A DNA stretch of 6,020 nucleotides from Campylobacteraceae bacterium (lineage in GTDB: Bacteria; Campylobacterota; Campylobacteria; Campylobacterales; Campylobacteraceae). A program made the translations under genes and the position numbers. Positions within the stretch are counted from its first letter, which is position 1, and every line of letters begins with the position of its first letter. This document shows, in pieces, positions 4,854 through 6,020 of the stretch. Below the pieces are notes generated by a model. The model saw nothing but the letters and a program-made list of their open reading frames with translations, had not been told where the DNA came from and did no database searches. Where the stretch lies: positions 1-6,020 of the forward strand of contig JAIRQK010000172.1 of assembly GCA_031256525.1 (NCBI GenBank), given 5' to 3'.

Positions 4854-5975
4854 ATGAATGGCTTTAAAGTTGAGGAATCTAAAGAGATTTTTGGAGCTAA
4901 AATAAAAGTTGTGGGCGTTGGAGGTTGTGGTGGCAATATGATAAACAATATCGTTAGACATGGTGTTAGTGGTATTGATTTGATAGCTGCAAATACTGAT
5001 GCTCAAGCACTTAACAACTCTTTAGCGACCTTAAAAATTCAATTGGGTGAGAAAAAAACAAGAGGGCTTGGTGCTGGTGGAAATCCAGAAACAGGCAAAG
5101 ATGCTGCACTTGAAAGTTATGAAGAGATAAAAAGTGCGTTAGAAAATGCTGATATAGTGTTTATTAGTGCGGGTCTTGGTGGAGGAACTGGAACTGGTGC
5201 AGCTCCTATTATAGCACAAGCAGCCAAAGAGGTCGGGGCTCTTGCCGTTTCTATTGTAACAATGCCATTCGTGTTTGAACTAAAAAGAAAAACCAAACTT
5301 GCCGAAAATGGTTTATTTGAACTACAAAAAGAGAGTGATTCTATCATTGTTATACAAAATGAAAAACTACTATCTGTCATTGGCAGAAATTTAGGTATTA
5401 GAGATAGCTTTAAAATAGTTGATGATGTTTTAAGTCGTGCAGTTTGTGGTATGAGCGATATTGTTCTTTCTAATGGTATCATAAATGTGGACTTTGCTGA
5501 TATAAAAACTGTTATGTCTCATAGAGGCAAAGCCTTAATGGGTGCTGGTGAGTATCGTGGCGAAAATGCAGCATATGAAGCTGTAAAAAATGCGATAGAG
5601 TCTCCTTTGCTTGATAATGTAACGATAAAAGGTGCGCTTGGTGTAATTGTCTATTTTTACACTCATCCAGACTATCCTCTTAACGATATTGGTTCTGCTA
5701 TGGAGATTATTGAAAATGATGTTGATGAGAACGCACTTGCTAAACAAGGTGTAACGCACGATGAGAGCCTACCAATTGATTTTGTTAGGGTTACAATCAT
5801 TGCAACAGGTTCTGGAAATAGACTTGAAGAGACTAGAGACATAAAAAGCGTAAACACTTCAAGTGATTTGACAAGAAAAGAGAGACTACATAAACTTGCA
5901 AAAGTTGTAGGTGGCGACAATGGAAATAGTGACTTTTTGGATATTCCTGCTTACTTAAGAAATCAAATGGATTAA
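4854..5975 (+). CDS. ftsZ: Cell division protein FtsZ (tubulin-like GTPase)
   Basis: FtsZ polymerises with GTP into the cytoplasmic ring that marks and drives division. The 373 residues show the full domain order: N-terminal nucleotide loop VVGVGGCGGNMI (19-30), AANTDAQAL (45-53), the tubulin/FtsZ signature AGLGGGTGTGAAP (106-118), the T7 synergy loop NVDFADIKTVM (211-221) with catalytic acids D213 and D216, and the core's last strand VRVTIIATG (311-319). A short charged linker (about 320-360) leads to the C-terminal peptide LDIPAYLRNQMD (362-373), which binds FtsA. Near the nucleotide pocket, VTMPFVFELKRK (135-146) departs from the common VTKPFxFEGkkR. The Arg that usually contacts GTP aligns with K146, while R145 sits one place earlier. 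IQNEKLL (167-173) replaces the common IPNxKLL. All catalytic loop residues are kept, so the protein is expected to be active. It is the last gene of the unit and is followed directly by a terminator hairpin. Confidence 0.98.
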   Translation: MNGFKVEESKEIFGAKIKVVGVGGCGGNMINNIVRHGVSGIDLIAANTDAQALNNSLATLKIQLGEKKTRGLGAGGNPETGKDAALESYEEIKSALENADIVFISAGLGGGTGTGAAPIIAQAAKEVGALAVSIVTMPFVFELKRKTKLAENGLFELQKESDSIIVIQNEKLLSVIGRNLGIRDSFKIVDDVLSRAVCGMSDIVLSNGIINVDFADIKTVMSHRGKALMGAGEYRGENAAYEAVKNAIESPLLDNVTIKGALGVIVYFYTHPDYPLNDIGSAMEIIENDVDENALAKQGVTHDESLPIDFVRVTIIATGSGNRLEETRDIKSVNTSSDLTRKERLHKLAKVVGGDNGNSDFLDIPAYLRNQMD

Positions 5976-6016
5976 AAATTCACGCTCTAACCTCAACTAG
6001 AGCGTGAATTTTTAAT
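5971..6016. terminator. Bidirectional intrinsic terminator at the end of ftsZ
   Basis: The arms ATTAAAAATTCACGCTCTA (5971-5989) and its exact reverse complement (5998-6016) form a perfect 19-bp stem with an 8-base loop (ACCTCAAC). The inner half holds the GC pairs. The outer part is an A-run on the left and a T-run on the right, so it reads as a Rho-independent terminator on both strands. The ftsZ stop codon (5973-5975) lies inside the left arm. This suggests a convergent gene beyond the window. Confidence 0.9.
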
Positions 6017-6020
6017 TTGC

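Noticed and set aside
5117..5482. Open frame of 121 codons antisense to ftsZ
   Set aside because: The product is Ser/Pro/Ala-rich with no domain and mirrors the highly conserved ftsZ codons, so it is chance. The other antisense frames within the ppiD-like gene, ftsA and ftsZ were dismissed for the same reason.
1..6020. CRISPR array, tRNA or rRNA gene, insertion sequence, or toxin-antitoxin pair
   Set aside because: No spaced repeats, tRNA-like cloverleaf, transposase motifs or target-site duplications were seen. Nearly every base belongs to a recognisable gene.

Overview
The window is a cell-division and cell-envelope locus from an AT-rich bacterium. It most likely comes from the Campylobacterota (the former Epsilonproteobacteria). 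Three things point there. The gene order is a leftward rsmH followed by a small FtsL-like membrane protein, and a rightward PpiD-type chaperone gene followed directly by ftsA and ftsZ; I recall this order from Campylobacter and its relatives. The RsmH C-terminal region carries a CxC-x6-CxC cluster like that of Campylobacter MraW. The PpiD-like N-terminus (MITWMQ, then a single membrane helix) is of the type seen in that phylum. I cannot name the genus from sequence alone.

Layout. On the minus strand, reading leftward from about 1227, are rsmH (16S rRNA methyltransferase, GTG start) and a short membrane protein. The latter overlaps the rsmH end by 14 bases, runs off the left edge, and has the architecture of the divisome protein FtsL. 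A 75-base divergent gap (1228-1302) holds what looks like one symmetric -10 element usable in both directions. On the plus strand come a 190-residue class II aldolase/adducin-fold protein whose zinc-binding histidines appear to be lost, and a 117-base gap with a short tandem repeat and a plausible promoter. A tight ppiD-like - ftsA - ftsZ unit follows, with spacings of 4 and 16 bases. A perfect 19-bp inverted repeat that includes the ftsZ stop codon closes the unit.

How the genes work together. FtsZ forms the cytoplasmic ring, and FtsA tethers it to the membrane through its C-terminal amphipathic helix and binds the conserved FtsZ tail. The FtsL-like protein would act in the periplasmic part of the divisome. 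The PpiD-like protein is a membrane-anchored periplasmic folding factor that appears to share a transcript with ftsA and ftsZ. RsmH is the usual companion of this cluster and acts on the ribosome. All genes are intact except the one cut by the left edge.

No clearly new system is visible. The items most worth a second look are the zinc-less aldolase-fold protein, the PpiD-like protein with no recognisable parvulin catalytic core, the substitutions around the FtsZ nucleotide pocket, and the symmetric divergent promoter.
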